DNA of 64,000 nt from Diploscapter coronatus (GCA_964036155.1 OZ038423.1:15143249-15207248); one strand, 5' to 3'; numbered from the stretch's first letter, positions 1 through 11,548 are shown. Notes: generated by a model not told the origin, from the letters alone. Translations and numbers: made by a program.

Positions 1-2842
1 TAGAGACCATCTGCATGTACTGCACGACGTGGCGCAAATGCTGCAATTGCAGTTCCTCCATCACTGGGTCCCGTCCGAAATTGTAGAATGTCTTCGAAAA
101 GCCCTTCAAATATCGCATAGGAGGGATTATCTGAAACAATTTCTCGTTAAAATCAGAAGATCATAGTGAATATTCGAAGAAGAAATTATGACGTTTAACT
201 ATAATGATCAGTTTTTCACTCTCAAACTCAATGAGGAATCTGGAATTTTCACAACTTGCCGTAAAATCTCAAGTAAAAGTCCATGGACTTGTCTATTTTT
301 CAATCCTCAAACTTTCAAACAGCCATAACTCTTCATCTAATGAGATTGTAATCACTTCAAACCAAGGCTAAATCCACTCTACACAATCAAAGGAGCATCA
401 CAAAATACTTCCTGAAATGATCTGAGTCGGGCAATGGGTAGTTCGGATATTTTGGAGAGTGGCTTCTATTATAGAGGAATTTTTAATTTAGACGAGCTTT
501 TATTTGAAATTTTACGATATTTTGAAGAATAGTTCGTGACATTTGAAAACGGTAAGAAGGAATAATATTTGAAAGAGAAAAGTATTCTTACAAACAATTC
601 GCCTCCTGGATTGTCGTCTTCGAGGAATGTGCTATGCGGCTCGAAACCCAAATGCTGCTTTTTGGAGAGGAAGATGGAAGGCAAGGAAGTGCCGTAGTAA
701 CCAGAAGTGAGACCGACATGCAGTGGTAGGAATGTCGAATCGTACTCTGATAAATTATACTTTTTCTTCTGTCATGTTTTCAGAAAATTTTATGTAATTG
801 ACAAAATTGGAATGAAAATGCAGTTTCAAGCTATAAACGGACGTTCGTTATTTGAAACAAAATTAAAGCACCTTGATTTTCAGAATTTTTGCAAAATGTA
901 AAGACTGACTAGCACTTCTCAAAAGCAGCACTTGCAAAAGGGAGAAAACATTCGTTTTGGAAGAAGGTAGGTTGACGAGATCTGGCATCGATTTGAGCAG
1001 CACTTCCTCAATGTGACTCAACGAAATAAGCGATAGAATCCTGCGGGAGAACTCCTCGGGGCCGATTTCGATGTCGCTGAAATTTTCAAGTCATATGAAA
1101 ACTTGCTTTCCAAGAAATTCGGCAAGTTCAAAATGTCATTGAAACTGAAAACGATAGAGAAAGAAGCGTGAATTCATACCGTGTTCGCCGCGGCTTTTTG
1201 TATAGTTCATCCACTATTACGTTATCAAGGTTTATGGTATAGGGCTAGGAGTGGGGATTTGGTAGGCATAATTTTGTTTTCATGTGATTAGTTCATAGAG
1301 TAGGATGTTTTGACTGTTGAACCTACCTGGCCTTACCCTAATCTAATCTAGTTAGATAAGTGAATGAACGGATGAACTATACAAGAAGCCACTCGCCACT
1401 GGAAAGACCGCGCTCCAATCAGAGATGTGTTTTCTCTCCGTTCGTCCTTTATTGGGGGAAAAGTCATTTCTCATTCGAGCGCGCTCTTTCCAGCGGCGAG
1501 CACGATAGCTGATAGTATGTCATGTTGTTGCTGAAGCGAAAGGCCAGCTTATTTATATTTTCCTTCTCAAACCTCACAATTCAGAAACCCCCAGATAAAA
1601 CGAAATGCTACCTTTCTCTGATCCAGTAGTAGTTGATAGTTTCCTGGAAATTCTCTCTGCACGACTGACAGGCGATCTTCAAAGGAGCGAAATTCTGTTT
1701 GTAGATTTGGTGAAATTTCCAGGTCGTTTTCTCGTTGTCGATTGAGCACCTGAAAAGCTTCGAATAAGATAATCAAAACTCCATGTGTTGAAAAATCCAC
1801 TGAACAGAATAATGCGGAAAAGAGATCAACTCTTTGGAACTTTTACATCTTTGCATGATTGATATCAAGCATTCTTTGTAACAGCCCAATCTCACAAATC
1901 CCGAAACTCACAAGCTCTCATTCCTCTGTGCTCTTTGAAGCCAAGGAGCGTGTTGCTGGTATGTCTGGAAGTCGATCATGTCCCTGAATCTCCTGTTGAC
2001 TCCATTCATGAATTCCAGTTCCTGCCAGCTGTTGTTCAAGTAATTCCGATAGCCTCCGGGCAACATCACTGATGATCTGAGCGAGTTAATTTTGCGACTT
2101 TTTTTTTTGTAAAATGCAATTTGGAAAACCTTGAGCTCCTGAAGTGACAGAAATTCTAAATACTCCAATTGTCAAGAATTAGCAAAAAACATGAATTTAG
2201 CATATCGATCCCGCCGCTAGAAAAAGCGCGCTTCAATGATAAATGTGTGTTATCCCTTCTTTCGCACTTTATTTAAAGAAAGAAGATAGGGTAGGACATT
2301 CGTTTTCGCACTGGAATGCGTTCTCTCCAGTGCCGAATTCTAGCGGCGAGCACGATACATTTGGCTTCCAAAGAATCCCCAAGCTGAAATACATTTTTTC
2401 AACCTACATTTTGACATCGTGGAGTTCAGTGGCTTCGAAAGGCACTGGACTTCTTGCAGGCAGCTGCACAGCGGGAAGCATGTACTGCTGGAAGCGGAGC
2501 GCTCGCAGGAAATACAGATCGTCGATGTACTGGTCTGTAGCATGAATTTACTTCGAGATGACATGAAAAATTGCAAAATTCACAACCATGATTGTGAGGC
2601 AGAGAAATTGAACGAAAATGGTTAAAAATGACATGAATCTTGAAAATCCAAAGACTTCAGAAAATGTAAAAAGGGAATAAATGAAGAGAAGTCGATGTTT
2701 TGGACAAACATGAATGAGTTGATTTACCGGTAATCTTGATCTTAACGGTCTGGCTGGGGTCGTCAGGAATGGGTTTGCTATTTATTCCAACCACCTGCTG
2801 AGGCAGAACGAAGAAAATGAAGCACGACAACGTGGAAATCAT
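1..2842 (-). CDS. unrecognised secretory-pathway protein, 5' part only (3' end outside window)
   Basis: Seven exons join in phase: 2842-2728, 2534-2408, 2076-1912, 1749-1612, 1076-916, 746-592 and 130 to the left window edge, about 330 residues so far. The start lies two bases behind an acceptor-like TTCAG, so trans-splicing is possible. The N-terminus MISTLSCFIFFVLPQQ is a signal peptide or signal anchor. After it come a tract with QYIDDLYFLRALRFQQYMLP, a Trp- and Cys-containing middle (ACQSCREN), and a conserved-looking stretch GLTSGYYGTSLPSIF. No second membrane segment is visible. Exon four is open in two frames; only the frame reading SIDNEKTTWKFHQ keeps phase on both sides. I do not recognise the family. 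Introns of several hundred bases carry three inverted-repeat elements. The coding call is firm because six consecutive junctions close in frame; the function is unknown. Confidence 0.6.
1192..1390. mobile_element. MITE-like element in intron 4 of the first gene
   Basis: The two ends are inverted copies of about 21 bases: GGCTTTTTGTATAGTTCATCC on the left, and GGCTTCTTGTATAGTTCATCC as the reverse complement of the right end. There is one mismatch, and the element is about 200 bp. No open frame is seen inside. It abuts a second, unrelated inverted-repeat element at its right end. No clear target-site duplication was found. Confidence 0.6.
1393..1500. mobile_element. MITE-like element, family A copy 1
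   Basis: Inverted ends CTCGCCACTGGAAAGACCGCG and, from the other side, CTCGCCGCTGGAAAGAGCGCG enclose about 108 bp. The right end reads GCGGCGAGCACGATAG. The copy at 2212-2348 has nearly the same left half and right end, so this is a dispersed family rather than a chance palindrome. Confidence 0.65.
2212..2348. mobile_element. MITE-like element, family A copy 2
   Basis: The left end CGCCGCTAGAAAAAGCGCGC and the right end TTCTAGCGGCGAGCACGATA are inverted over about 11 bases. Both match the element at 1393-1500 closely, including the internal ATGTGT block. It lies in intron 2 of the first gene. Confidence 0.6.
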
Positions 2843-3597
2843 CACTGAAGTGGAAAAATGACACATCACGCGCGATACCGCCTTTCAAAGTAGATGAATA
2901 ATTGGAAGGCCGAGTAAAAAGTGTAAACTAGTTGTGTATGCTAGACTGTTTTCGACGGCTACCTGGAAACCGCATGGCCTCATGACACGCGAATAGAGTG
3001 GGTTTTGGGTAGTGTGGGCTTTCTTTTTTCACACTATTTTGCATATCAATGAGGTCATGCACGTCATGCGGCATTCGAGTTGCCTTTCGACTAACCTTCA
3101 CGTCTTCTGAAGAAAAGCTGCCGATTTTCTGATGGAAGATGTGAGAAACAAATAGCTGCACTTTGAAATGTATTCAAATTCAAATGTTTGCATTTTTGCT
3201 TCATCGGTTTTTCGTTTCTTTGTTCCAGAACTTCCGGAATATAATCTAAATGCCTGTAGAAAATATTTGACGTTGAAAAAACTATAGGTTGTTGTGCAAA
3301 TTTTCGAAATAATCCTTTTCAAAGCTCAAAATCGTGATGTTGACGATTTTCTTTACACTAGCAAGTGGTCATAATTACGTAATTATGAGCTAATTATTGG
3401 TATTTAAGGATTTTTGACGTCACTTCACACGATGGTAATAACGAAAACCCGAAAAAATCGCACATTTCTATAATGCGATTTGTGCAATCCTAATTCTCAC
3501 TAAAAGAGGACTCAAAATACTGATCCTGGTACCGCGCAAGGATAATAATAGGAATTTATTCTTTCTATCAATATTTACAACAAAAAATCATCAAGAG
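2843..3597. other. intergenic, no gene seen
   Basis: This stretch lies between the start of the first gene and the 3' end of the ligase gene, both on the minus strand. It should hold the promoter of the first gene. The segment 2940-3130 has a few short open stretches that do not join in phase. A polyadenylation hexamer for the ligase lies at about 3554-3559 on the minus strand. Confidence 0.5.
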
Positions 3598-6524
3598 TTA
3601 AAGTTTTGGTTTATTGGCAGATTTGGCAGCTTCTCTGAGAATTCTTCTGAGGATTTTGCCGGATGGAGATTTCGGAATTGCATTTACGAATTCAATTCCT
3701 CCTGCCAATTGTTTGTACCTGGCCACCTTTCCAGCGACGTATTTCATCACGATTTCTGCTGTCAGATTCTCGTCCCTCTTTACGATATACGCCTTCGGTA
3801 TTTCTCCTTTCGCATCGTCTGCTATTCCTAAAAAAGACCGAAACTCTTTTCGACCATTCGAAGAAGCTGATCTTACCGATAACAGCGGCATCACCAATTT
3901 GAGGATGAGTCAGTAGGATGTCTTCCAACTCAGCAGGTGCTACTTGAAGCCCTTTCACTTTGATCAGTTCTTTGATTCTATCTACGATGAAGATTCGACC
4001 GTTCTCATCCAGGTAGGCAACATCGCCTAATAAGGGCATGTTTAGGAAGAGTTGTAATCAAGGGTGAGATGGAGTTGCAATTAATAAAAACGAATTTGAA
4101 AAATCCTAGTTCTCGTAGAAGATTGTTCAGAAAATTTGACCTGTATGCAACCATCCTTGTTCGTCGATCATCTCTCTCGTGGCTTGTGGCTTGTTGAGAT
4201 ACCCTTTCATCAGACAAGGAGAGCTGACCCAGACTTCTCCCCTCTGACCTCGTCCAACTTCCTTACCGGTATCTGTGTCAACCAACTGAAAAATCGGTTA
4301 TTTTTCGTTTCAATAAATAACTACCTTGATTGTAACGTTTGAGAACGGCATTCCAACATCGGTACACTGCTCACGAAGTTTCAGCTCAGGAAGTGTCGTC
4401 GCCATTCCAGTCTCAGTCAGACCGAATGCCTGCCCCAGCCATGCACTTGGATACTTCGCCAGGAAATCCTTAGCCAGGTCGATTCCAATTGGAGCGGCTG
4501 ATGATATGACAATTCGAATCGATGATAGATTTGCGATTGCACTTGGGGGAATTTTCGTCAGTAAAAGGACAATTGGCGGGACAATGAACAGAATTTGGAG
4601 CTGAAAATGCAACTCTTCGTTTTTTCCGACTTCTCTCTCTTACCTTGTAAGTCTGAATATCAGCTAAGAATTGCATCGGATTGAATTTCGGTGCAATAAC
4701 ACATGGTAATCCCTTCATGATTGCCTAAAATCACAGGAATTGGAAAGAGGGAAACACGATGAATCACAAGCCTGGATGAGCATTCCGAATCCGTAGAGAT
4801 GGTAGAACGGAAGAATGAAGTAATCATGAGTGCCGTCCCACGTTTTGTTGATCAAATGAGGTTTGAAGTGGTTGTTCCCGTAACTAATCAGCACTCAGTC
4901 ATGTTCATTAACGAAGGCCCTTTGCATACAGAACTTTTGCAGATTTCAATGGTTTCGAGGGCAGTGGGCGGGGCAAGTCTGCGCCCTACTATTTCCAAAA
5001 AAACAGCACCCCGATGTGTAGGCGCCTTTCAAATTGCCATCATTGGACTCTCCTCTTTTTTCACGCGATAAAAATATATTATTTTGTCCCCATGCTTCAA
5101 TACAGGGGAGAACTCTTTCCCCCTCCAGAAAACGAAATCAGACAAAGAGGAAAAGGAATGCAACGTCATCTGGAATATTTCATCGATTTCTTCGCAATGA
5201 ATATATTTTGGGAGTAAAGAAGGCGTGGCCTGCCTTCGTTAATAACCATGACTGAGTGATTAGAAGAAAATAAATACATTGTGACTTGCTGAAATAGTGT
5301 AAAAAAATTATCTTACAGAAGCATTCCATTCATCATCGTAGTGAAGCTCTTGTGCGTCAGCATCACTCCCTTTGGTGGACCAGTCGTTCCAGATGAATAT
5401 GGTAGAAGTGCAATGTCGTCAGGACTAATTTAACTTTTTTCAAGATATGAAAAATGAAAAACTTACCTAAATTTGTATTTCGGCAGTGGCTCAGCTTCCG
5501 TTTTGACCGCTTCATTCCAATCGATGCATTCTTTTGGAATTGGAGCTCCATCTCTTGAGACACAAATTATCGTCTAAAAGTTCACAATTCCAGAAGTTCA
5601 ATATTTTTTTTCCAACTTTGATATGTGAACACTTGGAAGCAGCCTGTATGACTCTTTCAATACACTCAGTATCTGTCATAACGACTTTGCATTGATTGTC
5701 CACGAATTGTCGGCCGATTTCATCTGAAATACATCCACCAATTTACTATGGTCAAGGTTTCTTATTTTTTATGGCATGAATCTGATTTGTGATATTTCAC
5801 AAGTTTATCAATTGGGGAAACAGTCTGCGAAAGGTGTGAAATTTTATGTGCTAAATTATTGCTTCTTTATTGGGTCTCGACATCGCAAACCTGCAGTGAA
5901 AGAAGCACTGACTCCGCTGAAAATTCCCCCCAAACGAGAAACCGCAAGGTAGAATGTGCCGTATTCGATGGAGTTCGGAAGAACGACAGATGCAACATCC
6001 AAATGGCCAAATCCTCTGAAAGGGATTTTGCGACTAAAAGGTAACGCAGCAGAAAATTTTCATAGCATCGCGGCATACTCAATATATAGGTGGTATCAGA
6101 GATGAAACGTAATTGAATTTTGAAAATTTCAATCCATTTAGACATTGTTCTCCAAAGTTTCCGAGGTTTGAATCTTAATGACCCCATAAGAATTTCCGGA
6201 ATCGAGGCAATTTGTTTCAAAAGCATCAGGATTGAAACGAAAACGGAATTCATTCTCATCCCTGATTGATTTAGATTTACCTCTTGGTCAGCAGTGTTGC
6301 TAGAGAGAATGAAAAGTCATAGAATTGTTTGTAACTGATTCGTTGAGAAGGATCTTCTGCGTTAATCTAAAAACTTCTCTAAATGTAAAAATTTTCAGAA
6401 ATTGACTCACGAAGGCATCAGTGTTTGGATTTCTGTTTATCCACTGCAAAATGTACCCATCTAGAAGTTCGTGAGTAGGTGTTTGACAAATTTCTACCGA
6501 TGGATACGGAGAGTTTATTGCCAT
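3598..6524 (-). CDS. peroxisomal AMP-forming acyl-CoA / 4-coumarate-CoA ligase-like enzyme
   Basis: Twelve exons give 552 residues: 6524-6411, 6366-6281, 6033-5891, 5723-5617, 5573-5467, 5424-5317, 4883-4772, 4724-4644, 4600-4325, 4285-4141, 4026-3877, 3827-3598. This is the usual length for the ANL adenylating superfamily, which activates a carboxylic acid with ATP and transfers it to coenzyme A. Family motifs in order are the phosphate-binding [16 protein letters not shown] (exon 6), FGLTETGM (exon 9), the TGD motif across exons 10/11, the hinge [11 protein letters not shown] (exon 11) and the catalytic-lysine region SPSGKILRR near the end. The C-terminus PKL fits a type-1 peroxisomal targeting signal, so fatty or aromatic acid activation in peroxisomes is likely. 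The substrate cannot be read from sequence. The intron after exon 7 starts GC rather than GT. Intron 6 carries a terminal-inverted-repeat element reaching its acceptor. Confidence 0.88.
4884..5261. mobile_element. terminal-inverted-repeat element inside intron 6 of the ligase gene
   Basis: The left end (CTAATCAGCACTCAGTCATG, continuing TTCATTAACGAAGGC) and the right end (GCCTTCGTTAATAACCATGACTGAGTGATTAG) are inverted copies over about 30 bases with a few differences. The element makes up almost the whole 432-base intron. On the coding strand the ligase acceptor (GATTAG, before exon 7) is the outermost part of the left repeat. The interior has no recognisable gene. Confidence 0.65.
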
Positions 6525-7280
6525 TTCTCCTGGAAGCAGACGATCAATATGAAACTAGTTTGAAACAAAAACACCGACTTGCAACGAAATGAGTAGGAAT
6601 GTCAAAAGCATTCCCTATCAAAAAGAATCTTTGATAATTTCTGTGATCACTGACTCGCTGTACGAATTGATAAAACGTCCATAAAATAAAGGACTTTGTA
6701 ACTATAACGATAAAAAGAGCATGAAAATTGCAATTATTTAACGAGAAGAAACTAATAAAGTTGCAAGAAAATTATTCATATCAAAATGAAAATATTTAGA
6801 ACAAAAATCGAACATCTGAGGAACAGCGTAGTTTGTCAAGTAGCCCGTGTTATCTGAGTGAGCAAACATAAATAATACAGTGTGTGCAAATTGGTCTTAT
6901 CTTTTCTTCTTTTCCTTCCTAACTAACTTTATCATAATTTTATGCAAGACTTCTATTATATTTCACTAAGGAATAGATTGCAGAAAACGTGCTTTAATAA
7001 TCATTAATTTGGTGAGGTCGTAATGGTCATTAACATTACTCTTATCACGTGTTTCTTTGTTTTTGTTCCATCGATCAATTGACTACTTTTCTAAAAAAAA
7101 AACACTCAGACTTTGTACAACTTCTACATTTAAAACAGGTTCTTCAAATCATCTATCAATTCCAAATATTTTATCGATTTTCTCAAAATCATATGAATGA
7201 AAAATCGTATAACCCGAGTTAAAGCGAGCTTTTCAATCAGATAACGCAAAGTTAAGATCGTAAGGCTCGCTAAATTCTCA
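6525..7280. other. intergenic, ligase promoter side and receptor-gene 3' side
   Basis: AT-rich sequence without a supported exon. It lies upstream of the ligase start and downstream of the receptor-subunit stop. The ATG of the ligase is preceded by TGCTTCCAG eight bases upstream, a possible trans-splice acceptor. Confidence 0.5.
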
Positions 7281-10268
7281 TCAACTTCCATCTTTACTTT
7301 TGTAGAGCAACTTCAACTGCTCAATAATGGTCATTTGATCGATAGCTGAAATTATTGCTGGTGCAAATTTTTTAGCTTTCAAAAATCTTACATTCAAACA
7401 CAGTCGGCGCTGAAAATAATATTCCACAAGTTCCACCTATCGTGATTCCAGAAAATATGTAAAGCAAAAGACGATCGATTATCATGGCCACGTACTTCCA
7501 ATCATCACGAAACTGAATTTTTAGTCTATGCGATAAGAAACGAAAATATCCAGGAGGGAATTTCCAGAATCACTATTTCGAATCAATCAACTCGGTCGAG
7601 ATAAAACTGAATGGTACCATTTTATGCTCCTCCTCCTTCTTCAAATGATCAGTGATGTATTCGATTGCATCGACTGCTTTTAGTGCTTCTGGAGACAGTG
7701 GATAGAACGCGGCAGTCAGTGGGTCGTTCATCATCGTCGAACCTTTTCGGTCTGATTTTCTGCAAATCCCTGAATCATTCCTGAAAACTGGTCATTCTAC
7801 TACTTCTCCGCAGCACTAGGACAATGAGGATGATGAGGTCCAGTTTCGAGAGCGAATCTGCCAACGCCAGGCAGGTGCGCGCCCACTCGTTTACGAGTCT
7901 CTTGGAGATTCCGCCGCATCGCAGAACGAGGTTTTTGCATGCACAGAATCCGTGGCATGAACTGAAGAAACTCCTGCTTTGATACTTTTTACAACTTCTT
8001 CTATGACTATAATCTAATAAGGGACGCTTTGTCTTATCTTCTTCTATCTTTATTGAAGACATTCCTTGCCTGGTTGGTTAATCGTTTCTTATGAGCAGGA
8101 ATTTATCGTTCTGCTAGCTTACATTGATGAAAATCCTTCGCACCCAACTTGGCATCCGGTGAGTTTTCGGACTTCGGAAATAAACATTGATTATGATCAC
8201 GGTGACCAGAATCGTGATGACATTGAGCACAAATGTCAGTAGGAGATATCTGAAGAGAGAATAAACTCTGAAATTCATCCAAGAACAACTTGGCCATGAG
8301 AGGGATCGTTGACGAAGTCGGTGGGAGAATTTTGGAGACAAGCAGTAGGAAAACGACGATGGAAAGTAGGACCGAAATGGTCAGCGTCATTTTCTCTGTC
8401 GAATCGGTTGGAAGGAAGAACACGGCCACAGACAGAAACGCCATTACAACTGTGGGGATGATCAACACAACGGTGTAAAATAGCGTTTTTCGTCTGAATT
8501 CTATCTTCAAAAGCTCAGAAATTGAGTAAAACTCGCCTTATTCTGACGTGGAACACAGCTTGACTCCTGAGATTGACGAGAGATGCAGGCGCGTCGATGA
8601 GATCCCAGATAGACGATGCCTGGTACTCGCTCACATCGATCATTTCCGATGCCACGAACTCAAGTTTGATTTCGTCTGCGTTATACTGAATTTGAATTTG
8701 GACGTGAAATTTAACGATAACCTAATGTAAGGCTATTATCATATCGAAAGGCAGAGATATAACCAATTTCGTTCAGGTGATATTTCCCTCCATAGGTACG
8801 ATATCTTGATGCTATTTTTCTCCAGAATTAGCACAATTTCAGTTTTGTTGAGGACAAGTCCTGGGACACTACATTTCTAGTTTTTCTTCTGGGAGAAGCT
8901 ATAATCCATCAAGCTGGAAAATTGCAGACATATTCCACTATATATTCGCTAAATATTTCAAAGATTTTAATCGGATTCGATTTATTCTGAAAGAGCTGTG
9001 AAAATTTCCTTTATTTTAATTTAATTTTCTGCCCTGTTTCATAGATCTGAGCGTTATTGAAAAAATACTGCTCTTCTGGAATAAATAAAACCCGGTATAA
9101 CTCTGGGAATATTTATGATATACAATGTGGAATAAGTTTGCAAATTTCCAGTCTAGCTTTTGTGGAATAAATTAGAAATTTAGTGTCGCAAAATTTTCCT
9201 TTAACCTAACAAATGTCAAAGAAGGAAAGCATACCGTCCACGATCCAAACACGAGATCGCATATCTGCTCGTCAAACTTAAATGAATTCTACATCTCAAA
9301 GTGATAAATCGCGATCTTACTGGAAAATATTCGACATCGATAATACAACTGCTCTTGTAAATCGCAGGAGGGACCCAGAGCATTTGACCTGTGTGCTCCA
9401 CGACCACATTGCACATGAATGAGACTTCGTAGTTTCCATCAGCACTGAATTCAATAAACTGGAAATAATTGTGGAGAACACGAACTTATTAAAGAGCACG
9501 ATGTCAGGCAGCCTGAATAACTTGATTTTTTTCTCGTTTGCCAATGAAAAATTACCAAACTTTATCAGGAGAAATACGAATCTGTTTGATATCGCCATAA
9601 TTCACTGGATTCCATTTCATTTGGAAATCGAACCATTTCTGCGAATTTTAAATTCGTTTTCACTAAAATTTTGTTCTTTTCAAACTCACGATTGTCAGCC
9701 AGACATTCGTTTGCATCACTTGGTTTTTCTCGTCCTGAAATTTGAGTGCATTGGAATATTGATCAACATCCATATCAAATAGGTGTTTATGAAACCACAT
9801 GGATGTTCATTCATTCTCTTTAATAAGTGCAAGTTCGATACTTGTTCACTTATTGAAGCGTGAGTGCATTTGCACAAATCCCATAGAACAATGGAAGGGA
9901 TGTCGCGCAAACTTGAGAGGGAATTCTCAATCATGAGTACAAAGTTTCGATTTGGAAATTTTTGAAGTCGAAATCAAAACCGACTTACCACGTTGATGAG
10001 CAGCACCAATTGAATGGTGATCTTGACAGTCATCGGGAGCGTCGATAAATTTTGCACTGGCTAAATACACTTTACCAAAAACTATCTCACAAATTCTTAC
10101 CAAAATGAGATAATTGTACCCCTTGCTCAGATCGATCATTAGCTTTTCCTCGTCTTCGGAGCATGATGCTAAAAATGTTCAAAACTGCGAAAGATATAGA
10201 AAAACTTTACCTGGGTAGAAGTAAATGCACGAAATGAACAAAAATATTGCAATAGAAGTAGACAACAT
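7281..10268 (-). CDS. nicotinic acetylcholine receptor subunit, UNC-38-like, without the vicinal cysteine pair
   Basis: Fifteen exons close in phase to 494 residues: 10268-10211, 10168-10101, 10060-9989, 9734-9690, 9638-9556, 9512-9486, 9444-9321, 9276-9235, 8685-8537, 8493-8290, 8249-8123, 7961-7804, 7759-7618, 7512-7392, 7345-7281. A signal peptide ([19 protein letters not shown]) precedes a Cys-loop ligand-binding domain. The loop cysteines in [15 protein letters not shown] are 13 residues apart, and WNP and SGPs-type strands are present. Three membrane helices follow: M1 ([16 protein letters not shown]), pore helix M2 ([19 protein letters not shown]) and M3 after PLMAKYLLLTF. A cytoplasmic loop and M4 ([18 protein letters not shown]) complete the topology. 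The M2-M3 segment resembles C. elegans UNC-38. Loop C reads [11 protein letters not shown] with no adjacent cysteines, so it should act as a non-alpha (structural) subunit. The intron after exon 9 needs a GC donor (AG/GCGAGT). Confidence 0.9.
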
Positions 10269-10628
10269 ACTGAATAAATCACGAAAATATCTAATCTAGC
10301 TATTCATTTTGAATGACCAATGAAAATCAACAAAACTTTCCATTGATTTCATTCTTCATCTAAAACTATAGATTTTGCATAAGTAAATGCCAGAAGAAGC
10401 AGAAGTGAATTTTGGAGCAAAATTATGAAGGGGATGAGAGAGGCAATGAAAGAGTGCAATAATGATGGAGACATAAAGATAAAAAGGGGATTATAAGGAG
10501 GGAGAGAGAGAATGAAAATGAGGGAAGAAGTGATTGAAAGAGGGATCAGCGAAATGCATAGAGGAAGAGCGGCATTTCCTTTTCCTTCAGACAGAATGAC
10601 AAATGCCCTCTTCTCTGCATGTCTCCTG
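10269..10628. other. upstream region of the receptor gene, purine-rich tract
   Basis: Sequence upstream of the receptor start codon. The segment 10430-10570 is a G/A-rich tract on the plus strand (C/T-rich on the coding strand of the neighbours). No coding exon is supported. A long minus-strand open frame across it is low-complexity leucine/serine and looks like a by-product of the tract. Confidence 0.4.
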
Positions 10629-11009
10629 TCAATTTTGATAACCGCAATTTGACACCTCGCCAATTAGCTCAATCACATCAGTTTGATTGATCTGCCATGT
10701 TTTTATAAAATATATCCTCATCAAAGTTCGCCTCTAGAGAAATTTTCAGGAAATAAATCACAGCTGGAAGGTTGATGAAATTTTCTGGGTTAAATATAGT
10801 CGAGATTGGCGATACCTTCTTGATGCGCTTCAATTTTCGTTTTGTCTTATCTTTCAAGTCTTCAGTGGTACAATTTTCTCGAACAAACTAATAATAACAA
10901 GTCTTACGGTATTTTTGAGAGGAATCAATAATTTTATTTATTCTACAACATCCGAATATAAAAATGAATTTACAATTTTTGGTGGATAAATAAAGGATCG
11001 ATTATTCAT
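10629..11009 (-). CDS. possible small basic protein directly behind the metallothionein gene
   Basis: Two segments look like exons: 10887-10816 (acceptor TTATTAG, reading FVRENCTTEDLKDKTKRK) and 10733-10629 (acceptor CTCTAG, ending NCGYQN and stop). They join in phase. A start at 11009 (MNNRSFIYPP) could splice from about 10950 into the first of them in the same phase, giving roughly 78 residues. The ATG would be only 17 bases past the metallothionein stop. The metallothionein polyadenylation signal would then lie inside its first intron. I recognise no domain. It could instead be an unused or alternative 3' exon set. Confidence 0.25.
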
Positions 11010-11025
11010 GCCCAATATTTCGTGT

Positions 11026-11548
11026 CTATTTGGAGCATCCGCACTTGGCGCAGTGGCAGTTGCCCTTGCATTTGTCTGAAATCATGATTTTCTCAACAAA
11101 TTCTTCGCAGTTTCCTACCATCGCAGCACTTCTGCGACTCAGCCTTCGAGCAGCAGAATTTCGGATCGCATTTTCCGCAGTTGCACTAAAATAGACAATC
11201 TTCGTCATTCGATGTTCGTATTTTCAAAACTCAATTCGATGTTCACAAATCTTTATGTTCATTTCATATTTTTGGCAATCACAAATTCTATCATAAGAAT
11301 CTCAATAGAATTGCAAAGTGGTTCTTTGAGTTTTGTTCAGACGAATTGTGAGCATCAGAAATCTCTTCTCTACAAAATCTCATACCTTTCCTTTCTCGCA
11401 ACAGCAACACTCGCAGCAGCGGCAATTCGCGTTTCCTGAAATTCCCAAATCCTACCGTATTCTTTATTTCCTAATGATGAAAAGAGTCTGATGCAATTTC
11501 ATGATGAAAATTTAAATTCGAAAAAATCTCACCACACTTGCAGACCAT
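11026..11548 (-). CDS. mtl: metallothionein, nematode MTL type
   Basis: Four tiny exons, 11548-11533, 11435-11386, 11185-11119 and 11075-11026, join in phase to a 60-residue protein. Because exon 1 is 16 bases long, an ORF scan cannot find it. The protein starts MVCKCG and has about 20 cysteines in CxC, CC and CxxC arrangements, including CRCCECCCC in the first half. The second half, CCSKAESQKCCDDKCKGNC then HCAKCGC, matches the layout of C. elegans MTL-1/MTL-2 (CC..ASEKKCC..GCxGxCxCANCxC). It should bind zinc, cadmium or copper in the cytosol through thiolate clusters. Worm homologues are induced in the intestine by metals and are driven by GATA factors. A TATA box and a TGATAA site lie within 90 bases upstream, and AATAAA hexamers lie 85-95 bases past the stop. 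Confidence 0.92.

Noticed and set aside
10349..10663. Minus-strand frame of 104 codons
   Set aside because: Low-complexity Leu/Ser/Pro sequence produced by the purine tract on the other strand; no splice support.
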